Positions 1 to 12,955 of a stretch of DNA of 64,000 nucleotides are shown piece by piece. Origin of the DNA: Oikopleura dioica (Eukaryota; Chordata; Appendicularia; Copelata; Oikopleuridae); contig OU015567.1 of assembly GCA_907165135.1 (NCBI GenBank), positions 5,771,001 to 5,835,000 of the forward strand, given 5' to 3'. Below the pieces are notes generated by a model, which saw nothing but the letters and a program-made list of their open reading frames with translations, ran no database searches and was not told the DNA's origin. Numbering within the stretch: the stretch's first letter is position 1; the number at the start of each line of letters is the position of its first letter. A program made the position numbers and the translations under genes.

Positions 1-3000
1 GTTTTTCGTTTTAGAAAATGCTGTTCAAGCTGTTTTTATAAAAAGAACAATCGTTTTTCGTATGGGAACTTTCATTTAGCTTTCGTCGGTTGTCAGAACC
101 TAACCCTAACTTGTCACCTTAACCTCAGCGCAGGTGTGGAAGGTCCACTCACAGTCTCAAGTCAGTGGCCATTTTAGCGCAGTTCAGGTGACCAAGCATG
201 AAGTGATTTTGAATTTCACGTCTCCCCAGCTAATAAACCCTCATTTAGTCAGCTGCACCTGTTTTTCGTTTTTTCTCGCCTGGCAGCAAAATCAAAACAG
301 AAAAAGGGCGAATTAATCCAATCCACCGGAAATTAACCAAAAATAATGAGCACAATTTGAAAACAAGCAAAAATGCAAATTCTAGCTCTCTTTTTCGAAA
401 TCCAAAAAAAGCAGATTCAGAAGAATTTTGAATTCCCATGCTTTGCTCAGCGCTTTGCCCTTGTTCGGCATTTCCGGAAGACGGACGAATAAATTCCACA
501 TTTGCTAATGCTTCCTATTTTTTTGAATTGATTTCTCTGGGAAAATTTTCAAAAGGCATTTTTCATTTTCGCGGAGAAAAATGGCGATAATTGAATTACA
601 AGAGCCTGTCGACCGCGAAATACCGCTCGATTCGTTCTGGCGGCTGGATTAGGCGACTAACACTAAACGTACACGGGTTGAATTTTACAGTCGCAGTTCA
701 ATGAGTTCTGAAAAGGTTTTAAATTGATTCAAAGACAAGATCGCTTGAAAAAATAGACGAAGACGACTAATTACTCCCTTTTTAGACAATTTACTGCGCC
801 CCTGGAGCATAAAACCGTCTTCTTTGATTTACAGTTTTTTCTGCTCTGTAAGGTCACCACATCTGCGACAGTAAAAACAGAAATTCGGCCTGGAACTTCC
901 CTTGATATTCAAAATTGACGCAAGGGCGGATTCGAAACGAGCTGATAGAACAGTGCCATTTGCTTGAAATTTTCAGAAAAGCGCTGCTTCAAAGGTCAAA
1001 GCATTCGATTTACAGCGCCTCGAATTTCGGGTGATTCTTAAAGCGGCGATTTATTGGAAGCAATAAAATCGTAATTCCGAGCAGAATTTAGCCCGACTCA
1101 GTGTCTCATCGCCTGTCCGATGAAGGAGTTATTTATAGTGGTTAATTTTTCGAACTGAATTGGAAATAAGCGCCGCCAAGTGTCCGTAAAAATTAAAACT
1201 GTCCACTTTCGCGTCCGTCAATCTGTGTTTCTGTCGTTTTCCCATCGAGCATTTTCAAATTTGCAAGATCAAAGCGCAAAAACTAGCGGCGAAAAACTGA
1301 GAAGCTGTCGTAATTAATCCCGCTTGAGCGGTGATTTATGAGCTGCTCGTTTTCATGCCAAATTTGAGGAGTCGCAGCGAAATGAGAGGACAACTGTTTA
1401 CTTCAACTTTGTTTTAACTTTGTGTGCCCAACTGTCAAACTAGGTACCCGCTGAAGTCAAAAGGGCAATTTTCAACCCCTGTTATATGGCACTTCCAGTG
1501 TGCCCATATGGCGTATGATAGTCGGAACTTACTTTTTAGCCAAGAAAAAAATTTTTTTTTTCAAAAAAATTTTGCACGTGACCATATTTTCCTTGAAAAT
1601 TGATGTTTTTCGGCTGTCATTTGTGAGCCTAAAAGAGCCTAAAAATGATTCACATACTGGACGAAAGAGCAGAAAAAATGCTTTCAGAATCTGTGCTCCA
1701 TGGTATTGCAGGGTACTGCAGAGACATTCTAGAGACATTTGAATGTCGGAAATTCCGATTTTCGGCCGAGCACGGGTGTTCGAATCCCGATGATGACACT
1801 TTTTTTTCGAAGCGTTTTTGATTGCCATCTTAGAATAATAATTAACACATGCTTCTTAAACCATCTTGAGGTCGCAAGAGAGCTTAAGAACCTCAAGCCC
1901 ATTTTTAATTGAAAGCCAGGGACGACAGGTTTTAAAAATCAAATAATGTTTCGAGAAAATCTTACTTTTTCGACTTTCGATGACCTCAAATGACCCAAAG
2001 ATGAACTTTTTTCGAGCTTCTGACCTCGTAATAAAATTTTTGAGGGTTGAAATAGTATTTTCACATGGATTAAAACCGAAAATATTGCTATTAGAAAACC
2101 CCACTTTTTCAAATTTTGATGACCTCTGGTGACCCCAAGATGAACTTTTTTCGAACTTTAGACCTTGGAATCGAAGTTCTGGGTACTAATTTACTATTGT
2201 CCCAAAGTTTCATCCAAAAAGGGATACGTAATCGACCACTTATTTTTTTCAGCGGGTACCTACTGTCAAACTCCGTTTCGGGCACCGCCGCAGGGACTAC
2301 AGTCTTTTGACAAGCAGAACTGGGATTCTGAGGGCGGTTTATGCGAAAAAAGCAGAAAAGATTGAATTCGAAGCTCTGGGAGCAAAAATCAAAAACGAAG
2401 AAACTTTGATAAATGAGACAGAAAAACAATTCGGCGATTAGATTTCCCGGAACTTTGGTTTTTTGGAAATTAGCTCAAGTGGGCGCAAAATTGACAAAGG
2501 GTGAGGATATTGGCTTACTCCAAAAAACGAAAAAGAAGAAAAAGAGCGTGCTGAATTTTCGATTAATTCAGTAGAATTAGAAACAAGAGCGCTTTTGTTG
2601 ACCTTTGGAAGCTGGGCGATGTGTGAATGTGAAATTTAGCCTTGCTAGTTTACCAAAAGTCAACTGGGCTCCGCTCAGGCTCTTGGCTCTGCGCCTAGCT
2701 AATAATTATTCCAAAAACGCGCTGCCCAGTTTTTCCACTTTTTCTTAATTGAGGCGATTTTGCGATTTTAAATTCAATGTAAATCGGCGCTTTTTTGATC
2801 TTCAATTTTTAAAATCTTGAAATCGACAAATCTCGCTGTTGATTCAGCTTTTCATTCAAACCGAGCTAGTTTCTATTGAAGTCTGAGCAGAAGTCTGACA
2901 AGGCTTTAAATTTAATGCTCTCAAAAAGAAGGAAAGCGAGTTCAAAGATCGAGGAGCGTAACATTCCTTTCTTTTTCGAACTTCGGACTCTTCAATTAAA

Positions 3001-6000
3001 ACTCAAGAAAGTGTCAGCAACTGAAAAAGAAGCTCGATAAGAATGTTGTTCATCTTGCTTCTATCGCTCTTCAGAATTTGCTTTGCGCGCCTCTATTGTA
3101 GCGACCGAGTTCCGTCTTTCCAAGATTCAAAAAACAACAGCGGCAATACTGTAATTACGTTAAGAACGCTCAGTGACATATTTCTGACGTAGATAAGTAG
3201 TTCTACGTGGATGAGTTGTTTTAGTTACGCGACAATCAAAAAAATAGTCAAAACAAAGCGAAAATGCGAAAAGCTAAGTAGGCCTCTTGAGGAAATCCGA
3301 CCGGAAAGGCAGCAAACGCAAATGTTCGATACAGTCAGTTTCCAGTTTTCAAGCGTTTTCGAAGTCTTAAAATTCGTATTTCTAATTTTGTTATGCATCA
3401 ACTTCGAATTTCGGCTAATCGATCAAACTTTTCAAACTTTTGAATTTCGCTCCTTTTGATAGTCGCTTTCTTTCTCGATTTTATTTTACGATGAATTTTT
3501 ACGGCCCGGAATTAAAAAAAAAGAAGGATGATCTTTTTCGCGCGAAAAAGAAAAGCGGTGAATAATTTATCACACGCGTGTTCCGAAACTGAACGATGAG
3601 CTGATGTTTGAAAAGATGGCGAAAATCTCACTCAAGTGACATCTATTACCGCCGGGGCCGCTTCTGTCGACAAGGAGCGCTTACTGCCACGTGATTTACA
3701 GCCAGGCCGGAAATAGTGGCTTCTTATGGAAATTCGACGTGGGAATTCATTTTTCTGTCTTCACTTTGCATTTCCACTTTTCGAGCAATTTTGAAGAAAA
3801 GCCAATTTTTGAAAAATAATTTTTTCCTCGAAAATGATCATTTTTGAAACCGAGACTAACACTCTTAAACTTTTCAAAAAACTCAAAAGCACTTGTTTCA
3901 GCTCGGAAGCGATCAAAGGAGCACGAGTACGCTCTTGTCGCCAAAAAGAAAGGTGTCAAGTTTAACCTTGAAAAATTGAGGCAAAGCGCAATGAATTGTG
4001 GCTTCGCCATTGTTCGAAAAAAAGCACCTGGCGTCAGTTGTAAATCTCGCGCAGCAGGGGGCTGCTCCACTTTCGACGCAGCGGGTGGTCGATTGATAAG
4101 AGCCCCTTTCTTTTTATATTTTCTGGCATTTCCCACTGAAAGTGCAAAATCGACTTCAATCGACTTCTTCCAAAAGCCGGATTAATTCGCTTTTAGAAAA
4201 AAAACGCGTAAATTTTTCGGAAACCGTGATAAGCCACCAAAAAATAGCGATAAGAGCAAAACCATAGCAACCGAAAGAAGCTTCCTCTGGAATTTTATAA
4301 TCGAACATTCGATATTATCGAGTCGATAAGCCATCAAATCCGGAATTTTAAAGAAGAAAAAGCACAATTTTTAAAACACTTTCTCCCTCTTTTTCAGCCT
4401 GAAAACTAGAATTTGATCAGTAAGAAACTTCTAAAGCTCCAAATTAGAGTAGCCCGACATCGTAAAGTGCTGATAAGCGTCTTTACTACCCATTGATTGC
4501 CGAAAAGTAGCGTTGCGCCGCGGGCCAAAATGGAATTTCAACCCTTTTTTTGTCAGAAGAAATCTTACCTTTCATTGTTTGCCGCTTTATTTTCTTTTGA
4601 ATCTCTTCTTCTTAAAATCTCTTGCTCGTGTTCATTATTTTAAAGGATTGCGATGAATATTTTTTCAATTTGAATTTTACAGCGCAAAAATTGCTGAAAG
4701 TTTGCCGTAATGTGAAGTGTATCAACAGAGCGGGCGCGCTCCTCGTCGCACCGGAGAACGCCTCGCTGGCGACACCTGGCCAGCGCCGCGCTGGTGGAGC
4801 GCCTTGACCTGCGCGCAATGCGAAAACGCGCTAACTTCGCCGCTCGAAAGTTTTAACCCATCTCCGTCTGCTTGTCAAACTTTTGGCATTAAAACATGGA
4901 CCATACTTTGAACATATCAATTATAAAAGCACTGTTTTGTTAATAATTTAATTATTAACAAAATTTGTCGTCAAAAGCCCGAAATAATTGGTGCCACTCC
5001 CTTAAATCTTTTCCGCGCTACATGGACCGGCGTGATGGACTTATCGGCATCCGCGAAAACCGCAAGAAAGGCAGCCGAGCGTGGTGGAACCTTTCGGACA
5101 ATCTGACGTTGCCCAAACAAGATTTCTGAATCGCTTGGTATTTTTGAAACGGAAAAGGGATGATTCTCTTTTTCGAGAGTTTCTGGATTAGACAGCTTCA
5201 ATTTGACCTTCGTTTGAGATCTCGCCACGGCGAAAAACATGAATATTCAATGGCAAAGTCTGTGTCTGTCATTTTCAATCCCAAATCGTCAAATTTCATG
5301 TATCGGCGGTCGATGTAAAATCTGCGCAGATTGTAGTTTTTGCGGTCGGACGAAGCCAGCGTGGCGAAATTTCAACCGGCCGGTTCACTTCAAAATTTCG
5401 CTGCGGAACGAATTCAGAAACCATTTCTTAGATTCACTCTTACAGCAAAAATCTCGATCGCCAGTGCGCCAGAAATAAAACAAAGTGGAGTTAGTTATGC
5501 TAATCCTTGAATTTCTCGCCAAATTTGCATAACTTTCCAAGTACTTTTTTCATCGAGAAAAAAGCTCTTGCTGGGTTCTCACGCGACTTTGACCATGAAT
5601 CTTTCAAATGACGAAGGAGCAGATTTGAGAAACAGAAAACAAGTAGTTAGATAATCTGTGGAGGCATTAAACCCTCGGTGAATCAAAAGATCTTGATTCT
5701 GCAGGTGCGATTTCTAGCCGTAGATTCGCGCAGCTTAGAAACGAAGAGAGAGAAGTATCTGCCCTAAGCCGCTGCGGTTGATATCAGCGCGGCATCAAAA
5801 AGAACGCAGGAACTGGCCGACTCCCGGAGCCAACCAAGAGGTCACATGATTAACGAGATCTTCGAGCAGGAGCACCTGCAGATTCGTCAATTTCAATGTT
5901 TTGTAGTGCTAAATATTGTTTTAGCATTCTTCATTAAGAGGCTAATTGCCGGTCGCGCTCTCGATTCTTTTTCGGTTAAATCGATAGGAATTAAAAACTA

Positions 6001-9000
6001 CTTCCGGCGGGAGAACTGTAATCCGCCTCCGCCCACTGTGCCAGCGAGGCCCCAGGTGAACCTGCTGAAGGATAATCGCTCGCTGGGTCAATCCCTCCGC
6101 AGGGAATCTTGAGGACAGCTTTAGTGAAGTTATGTTTTGAGCTAATACCAATTTTTGGTATTCGAATACCAAAAAATTTTGGTACACGAATCGAGCGTCC
6201 CCGGAAAAAAGAGCAATCAATCTTTCAAAAATATGTTATTCGTATTTGTAGAAGCAGTGCTTCGCGAAATCGCTTTTAAAAATTGACAAAAAAACATCGC
6301 TCAACGAAAACTAAAAGCAAATTTATTATCATCAACGGTTTGCCAAGCTCTTGGCCTTTATCAACGCGGTTTTAGCTGCTTCAAAAGAAACTTCTGATAA
6401 GCTTTAACGAGCTCTTGAATGGAGCAACCGCCATATAAAAAAATCGGCAAAAGCTCGAAAAATATGTAGCCACTTTTAAAACGTGCCTTTTCACACTTAG
6501 AGTATTCGTACTTCCAAGCATCTGTGTAGTCCCTTTGAGGGGCCGCTCCCGGGAGCGTGTTTTGTCCACAAAAGCCGCGGTTGAAAATGTTCTCAAGCTC
6601 TCAGCCCGTTTTTTTTGCAGAATTCCAAACGCGCGGAAATGCACAATCCAAAGAAACAGCAATACCAATTGGTACTCCAAGAGAATTGACCAAACAAACG
6701 GCAAATTCGGCAGATTCTGGCGTTTTCATTCCTCAAATTCCAGCTTATTTGAAAAAGTATCATCCTCATTGCTGAAGCAAATTTCAGCTTCGAAAAAGAG
6801 CATAAAATCGTCGCCTAATTTCCCTTTTGACAGGAGCCAATTTAGCGCAAGCACCAGCCTCATTAGTTCGAAAAAGCCACAGCTCGCCTGCTGTGGGAAT
6901 TTTTATTGAAGGAAATTTGGGTCATGCGATTTTGCGTAACTTGCTAACCTCAAAATATGCAGCGCACGTGACCTCAACTTTTTCCGAAAATATTTACTCT
7001 TGTTCAAAAAAAGGCTCCCAGCAATTTGTTTTTACTGCAAATAAGCAGGTTTAAGGGTGCATATTGATAACTCCATCGTTGAAAATTTCACAAATCAAAA
7101 AGAAGAGTTAGATTTCAGACTCCTTTCATCCCTTTTTCGCACATGAGTCGAAGTCCCTTCTGCCCTACTTCGCCTTCTGGCCGGTTATTTTCGCAAGTTA
7201 TATGAAAGAAGTTAGCCGGGCCAATATTTATCTTGTCAAAAAGTGTATCTTTTGGATTAGGCCGATTTCACCCTTTTCCCGCGTCTCAGATCTCTTTCTC
7301 CTCCTTGCAGCTGCAGAACGGGACAAGGTCAAGGCCAACTTACGCGCTGGAAAGTGCAATGTTTGTTTTGCTCGTTTTTCAAGTGATAGGAAATCCATTT
7401 TCCCATCAGATTTTGGAGATTTGGATTACTCGTTTTTTTCTGTTTCAAAGTGGGCGGAGATGCACGGGAGGGGTTATTAAACGATTTACCGTTTTTTGAT
7501 CGATAGTCTTACTGTAGTAGAAATTCAGTAAGGCTTAGTAAGACCTTATGAGGTGATAATTGAAGGTGAGAACGAAGCGTTTTTTGAATAAAACTTTGCT
7601 TGCAAAAGCAATCCGAGATCTCAGAAACAAACATTGTTATTTGCGTTTATATGCTTGCCTCTCAGCGTGTGCCCAAACTTCATAATTTATTTGTCAGCCG
7701 TTCTGGTAGCCGGACAGGTTTGACGATTTCATTAAGGACCATAAAGATTTGCTTTGGGTCCCTGCCAGACTTTCCTTTCTGCTGATCAATATTACGGCGA
7801 ATGTATAAAATACAAATTGAAGGAGTCCCGAAAGTGGAGAATCAATTTTTCAGATGGCAATCGATCGAAGTTGTCCAAAAATTAGGGTAAGCGATTTCCG
7901 ACTAATTGAACTCAAAAGTGCAAAAGCCGACCGAAAAGGGGTTCCCACCATCAGTGATGGTCCATCAGCGAACTGAATTTTTGATTGAGCAGATTTTGAA
8001 GAGCTTCAATTCTCCTATAAAAAATAAGGGCGTCACCAAGCTAAATCTTCCCGAAAAAAAAAAGAATATTCCAAACGCTCAAATAAGCCCTTTTTTTCTA
8101 AAGTGAAGGGCCAAACACAACTTCACCTTTCACCGAGTCTTTTTTTGGCCACTTGACCGAGGACTTTGCCGAGTAGGAGGCAAACAAATCGCCGTTGTTT
8201 GCCGAGAAATCATCTCTTGATGGCTGACGAGGCATGCACGCGGAGCCAATTAACCAACTTCGCCAAATCGAAAAATAAAGAACGAAAAAAGCTAATTGCT
8301 TGCTTTTTCTTGAACGAGTGCCACAAAAACGCCTTTGTCGGTTTGTCATTCAGAGTTCCTAGACTGGAACTATTTCCATTTTCCGAATTTGATTCAGTTG
8401 AAATTCAGCCTTTTCGTTTTCGTGAAAACAAGGGAGGAGACGAAGATGCTGTCTCGAACTACTTTGTTGGGCTTTGTAAGGACCGCGAAAGCTGATAATA
8501 ACAGTCGCCAGTGTTTCGGCTGGGGTTGGGGAGAGCAAACAGATTACAGGATTTATGTCCGACAGCAGAAGTGAGCTTGAATCGCGGCCAACTGCGACAA
8601 TGTAAACGCCACTGCTCATCAAAGTAAACATAAACCCTCCGCTCGTTTTATCGTTTTTCTTGTTGAAAAGCGCGTGCAGGCTTGAGTGGGAGACACTTTT
8701 AGCGCTATCGTTTTTACGGAGCGAGAGTGATCCGGATTAGAAGTTAGATATTATTGGAGCAGACAGCTGAAATTTATTGACTGACTTTGAGAACTGAAGG
8801 TTTGTTAGTTGCTTGTTTAAAGTTAGCTAATAGCAATAATGTAGATTAGCAATAGCTTTTGTCGAAGCTTGATTACGAAATCGCAACTTATCCATCTCCC
8901 CCATCTTTCCAGCTCGAAAAGCCGCTTGATCCGGCGGCCTTGATCCATATTTTATTTCCTGAATTTCATCTTCCCCCTCCGCCGCTCGTTTATCCACAAT

Positions 9001-9870
9001 TAAGGTCAAGCACATGTCAAGCAACTCCCTTTTTCTCTTCCGAAATTTCATTTTTCGAAGAAGTTTATAATCGAAATGTCCGGCATTTCAAATTTGGTAA
9101 ACATTAACTAGCGGGCGGCGCTTTGAAGCGGCGGAAATATTTCCGAATTTGGGAACTTTTACGCAGCCTTCTTTGGCAAATATGGAGCTAACATCCGGTC
9201 AGGAAGAGTCCCGCTCTTTTGATCCCCGAAAAAGTGCAGATTTCTGGCTTTCGCTTTGCTTGTTAATTTTTGATTGATTGGATGTTTCTGGGAAGGAAAC
9301 TTAATAAGCCGTAAAAACAAGTGAAGAATGCGATCCCCACCATCGATGTACCATAATTTGACATCTTCAAGTAGAGTTACTGACGTTTTTGATCCCTCAT
9401 CGCTCAAAAATCCGTTTTTCGGCGAAAACAAGCGGCAGAGGCTTAGCCTCGTGAGACCCATTTAGCCGATAATTTTTCTCAAAATTGTTGAATCAAACTT
9501 TGATTGATGAAAATGAAAAAGATGGTCGAAAATTTGGAGAAAAAAGGGCTTCTGGGCAAAAAGAAAAAAAGAAAAGTGTCTCCAGTGGGATGATCCTTAC
9601 TTCCGTTTTCTAAAAAAGCTCTTAATTTTAAATTGGATCTATTTCTTCCGCCCTTCTTCGACGCCCAGCCCGGAAAGTCGGCTTGTGGTTGTTTTAAAAC
9701 AGCTCATTAGCTCGAGTGCTAAAATTTTAAATACACTTGAATCCCTGTCACACTTCGATGCCGCTTATTTACCAAATTACACATTTCAATAAAACGATTT
9801 TGGGCAAGATCATATTGAAAGAATTTTAATAGATTCTTGCTTCTAGCGTTCCTTCGATTTTTTTTTCATG
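1..9870. other. Gene-poor region, no supported gene
   Basis: No reading frame in this stretch shows a recognisable domain, a signal peptide joined to a plausible exon chain, or frame continuity across good splice sites. Open frames are short, AT-rich and mostly overlap on both strands. It contrasts with the dense coding from 10.6 kb on. Small items inside it are listed separately: a diverged tandem repeat near 2 kb, a polIII-like box near 1.8 kb and a ribosomal-like string near 6.06 kb. A good acceptor-like string ends at about 5702, but all three frames after it hit stops within 80 bases. The region may be intergenic or contain regulatory DNA; the sequence does not say which. Confidence 0.6.
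1964..2168. repeat. Two diverged direct repeats, about 140-bp spacing
   Basis: A core of about 50 bp at 1979-2028 recurs at 2118-2168 with scattered substitutions. Both contain GATGACCTC, then AAGATGAACTTTTTTCGA, then a second GACCT. Each is preceded by a similar CTTTTTC string, so the period is about 139 bp. No coding role is visible. Confidence 0.7.
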
Positions 9871-9911
9871 CAGTTTCGATCAATTTATTCTGGAGATTTT
9901 TCGAGCACAGT

Positions 9912-10262
9912 TCAACCCCCTTTCGCTTTCTTCTTTCCCGACAGGACGAGTTGATGCTCAGCTGCTCTGACTTGTCTAGTGACCAAGGCCAACTCTCGTT
10001 CCAGCTGCATTTTCGTCGCCATAAATCTGTTAATTTCGCTCAGACTCATGTTCTCATCCATAATGTAATTCTTTTCCGAGTTTTCAAGTTGCAAAAAACA
10101 TCCATTTCTACTTATAAAAAAGACTGATTCCTGAAGGACTTCATCCAAGATAAAAAATGCGAACAAACTGAGTTGGAAGACGGCTCCTGTTCAATCTCTT
10201 CATCGACTACGCCAGGTCTTGAGCCGATAAAAGAAGAGAAATGTGTCTTCCTTGTTGTTGGC
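9912..10262 (-). pseudogene. Partial copy of the 14.9-kb gene (3' end only)
   Basis: Read on the minus strand, this repeats the last part of the gene at 14888-15776: the peptide ILDEVLQES, an intron-like stretch of 54 nt, then a terminal exon from MDENMSLSEINRF to GKKKAKGG and stop. The terminal exon differs from the other copy by only a few bases, while the preceding exon has drifted strongly and lacks the N-terminal 160 residues altogether. Here the intron happens to be open in frame, whereas the 14.9-kb copy has a stop in it. It looks like a truncated duplicate about 5 kb away on the same strand. It could still be transcribed, but no start or upstream domain is visible. Confidence 0.65.
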
Positions 10263-10660
10263 AGTCTTCTTTGAATTTCGAGCGCAGCAGTTTCTCACTT
10301 CTGCTTTTTGAGCATTTGTCGGGTAGAACCAATTTTTGGAACTGTTTTATAGAAAGGGTTTTGATTGACCGGTAGGCCAAATACAGCAATTTTATTGGTT
10401 AACCAAAAATTCACTTCCAAAAATTGGCTTTGATTTTTAAAGAATTGTATTTCACTTCGATTTTTCAAATCGAAGTTTATGATCATAAAGATTTATAAGA
10501 TAATTTCTCATTTTGGCAGAGCAGATGTAGTTTACGCTGGAAACATGTTTTTAGTGAAAATAACCCGGCGCGCGAGAGCGCAACTATGCGAGCCTAAATG
10601 CCGCTAGAATCGTGAGAAATGAGAAACGATTAAAAAACATTTTTAATAAAGTAATTAAAG

Positions 10661-12020
10661 ATGAGTCATCAGAGTTTCGTTTCGCTAAAATCAATTCTGA
10701 TCTTTTTGGCATTAAATGTCTTGATTTTAATAAACATTCGAAGACTGCAAAAGAGCAGCTTTTCCAGCGACTTTGAGATCTCAGATGGAAGTGAAAAGGC
10801 AGAAGCTTGGAAAAGAGAAAATCCGAAACAGATTTATTTTTGCAAAACTCATAAAACGGGAGGATCGACGCTCCAGAGCATCATTTTCAGGAAAAGTTGA
10901 ATTTTAAATTTTGACGATTTATTGAGCCCGTTTCAATCTCATCAAAAGATACGCAATGAAAAAGAATCTGACAATCGGCCTTTCAACTGGAGAAGATCCA
11001 GTAATGCTTTGTGGTGGAAGAGACGGATTCCACAGGGGCTGTACTGATCCTCCCGACGGACAATACGACGTTCTCGCTAGTCATAACAACTGGGAATGGC
11101 TTTTAAAATATTAAGAATTATTTATTTTCAAAATTCAGAAAATATAATAATATTAATTTTAAGCCAAAAAAAGAGTCCCTACGTAGACAAAGTGCTCCCG
11201 ATCGCGTCGAAAGTAACCGTGATTCGCCACCCGCTGAACCAAGTGGTCTCGCACTTTCACTATTTCTTCCACCAGTGGCACAGAATGGGAGTCAAGGAAA
11301 GAACCGTTGAGCAGTTCGAGCGAGCGCTGCTCAAAATCAGAGGAAACAAAATCTTCCCCGAATCTCAGGGCGAATCTATGAAGGTAATTCTTGGTTTCTC
11401 AGCTGAGCTCGTGATGAACTCTAGAATTTCATCAGTCAAAACACGTTCGACCTGGGCCTCTCGCGGATCCAGCCGCCAAAGTCGACGATCGAAGAGGCCG
11501 CCGACTGGGCGACGGACTACTACGATCTGATCCTGCTGACTGAGCGCTTCGAGGAGTCCATCATTCTCCTCAAAGACATGTGGAATTTGGAACTGGAAGA
11601 CGTCGTGGCGCTCAAAGCTAAGGACAACGCCGCGGCGAAAACTTTCGGAGTCGCCGATTTGCCCAAAAATCTAACGGTAAAATTCGCTTTCTGCTTGAAA
11701 AAATTAATTTTCAGGATTTCATTTTGGAGAAAAATCATCTCGATTTGGTCCTTTACGAAGCCGCCAACGCCGAATTGGACAGAAAAATCGAGCTCTTCGG
11801 AAAAGAGAAAATGGAGGCGGAAGTTGAAGCTCTTAAAAATGCGAAAAAAGAAGCTGAAGAACGCTGTGGCAAGCCAGACTTGGGAAGTACTCAAAGCAAG
11901 GCACCATCTGTGGATCATCGCAGAGAGTTGACCGTGGATGACGAGCTTTGCCAGCTGCTGAGATTCAACGGTCTCGAGTTTACCGAATATCTCAAAGCGA
12001 AGAGGAAGCAAAATAATTGA
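10661..12020 (+). CDS. Galactose-3-O-sulfotransferase-like Golgi enzyme
   Basis: A type II membrane protein with a short cytoplasmic tail and a signal anchor at about residues 10-27. The 5' PAPS-binding loop reads KTHKTGGSTLQ and the 3' phosphate-binding segment VIRHPLNQVVSHFHYF. A later block with FEESIILLKDMWNLELEDVV matches the conserved C-terminal half of the Gal3ST family, which transfers sulfate from PAPS to galactose on glycans or glycolipids in the Golgi. Five exons join in frame: 10661-10895, 10927-11098, 11164-11383, 11425-11676, 11715-12020. The first intron is only 31 nt (GT-AG) and the second is best explained as GC-AG. An AATAAA lies at 12052. Acceptor sugar cannot be told from sequence. 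A second family member follows 1 kb downstream. Confidence 0.85.
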
Positions 12021-12126
12021 TCAAAAATTGTGTTTTTAAACAAATATTGAAAATAAAATTAGCCTTTTGAAATTACTCCTTTCTTCTCAAAAATTATTCA
12101 TCGAAAATATGAGAGACCATGGCACA

Positions 12127-12141
12127 AGTTGCCGAGCCCAG
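12127..12141. repeat. Solo end of the CTGGG...CCCAG element family
   Basis: The string GTTGCCGAGCCCAG equals the right end of the inverted-repeat element found complete at 14243-14365. No matching left end is nearby, so this is a fragment or chance match to a 14-base end. Confidence 0.4.
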
Positions 12142-12304
12142 CGCTGCCGAGTTTTGAGTGCTTGCTTTTTGGCTGGAGTGCGAGAGTCGTTGTTATGCCA
12201 GAAAACGGCTCGTGGAATGTTCAACCAAAAACTGAGGTCCCCGCGTGGAAAAAAACGAAAAAAATAGAAATTGGAAAGAGAATTAAAAGAGAAATTCAGC
12301 GGAA

Positions 12305-12708
12305 ATGAAGCTTTTCTGGCTTTCTTTCAATGGTCAGTGATGGAAAGCGATAATTTTTAACGAGGAAATATGATTCTAGAGCCCACTACCGCGCCAAGTC
12401 TTTCGGAGAAAAAAATCGCTGGTGAAGATGTCTTCAATTGTCTGCAAAAGAGAATGGATGCTGTTTGCAGCGAAGTTTCGGAAGGAGTCTACCCTTTTGC
12501 CCGAAAGAGCGACGCCTTTGCCGATTGGTATTGCTACGCTGGCTTTGACGACGACTTGGAGATTTCAAACGAGTGCATTTTATGGGCGGGTCGGCCTAAG
12601 GCTCCTTGCACCCCATTTATGCTGGATGGCTATGACACTGTGGATTTCTGGACGGATTCCTGCCTCTCAAACAAAATCGAGGAAGAACTGTTAATTTCTG
12701 ATTCTTGA
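12305..12708 (+). CDS. Small Cys-rich protein, probably secreted
   Basis: Exon 1 (12305-12332, starting MKLFWLSFN) joins by a GT-AG intron to the frame running to 12708, giving about 115 residues. The N-terminus is hydrophobic but short for a signal peptide, so secretion is a guess. Six cysteines are spaced through the body (FNC, AVC, WYC, NEC, APC, DSC), typical of disulfide-bonded secreted modules. The rest is acidic and ends in LLISDS. No family is recognised. If the first exon is wrong, the frame can instead start at the ATG at 12370. An AATAAA follows the stop at 12721, overlapping the start of a transposon fragment. Confidence 0.55.
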
Positions 12709-12736
12709 CATTTTCGCTGCAATAAACTACTCTTCT

Positions 12737-12770
12737 TGGCTCGGCAGTGTACAAAACCTGAGTCAGGGTC
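12737..12770. repeat. Left-end fragment of the CTGGG...CCCAG family
   Basis: GGCTCGGCAGTGTACAAAAC followed by CTGAGTCAGGGTC matches the left arm of the element at 14243-14365 with a few changes. The right arm is not found in place. It lies just downstream of the small Cys-rich gene. Confidence 0.6.
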
Positions 12771-12955
12771 TTCGCAAAGTTATTATTCAATCTAATAAAA
12801 TAGGCACTTGTCAGCCGCTGCGCCGGTCCATTTTTACCGGGTGTTTTGAGCCCCAACACAAACGCTCTCGATGTAAAACACCAAATTGTTTTAGGATTAA
12901 CTGAGCCCAGGGCAAAGATATTCCGGCGGAATTATTTCTCGAAACATAAACGTAA

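Noticed and set aside
1690-1810. tRNA gene or tRNA-derived SINE (GTTCGAATCCCG box followed by a T8 run)
   Set aside because: The box resembles a polIII B box, but no T-arm pairing of normal length, no acceptor stem partner and no convincing A box are found upstream.
4722-4810. GC-rich patch with partial palindromes
   Set aside because: Arms are short and imperfect, with no target duplication and no coding continuity.
5695-5930. Exon after a strong acceptor-like string (LRNEEREVSALSRCG and INEIFEQEHLQIRQF frames)
   Set aside because: Each frame meets a stop quickly and no join or homology is found. It might be a very old transposase scrap, but evidence is too thin.
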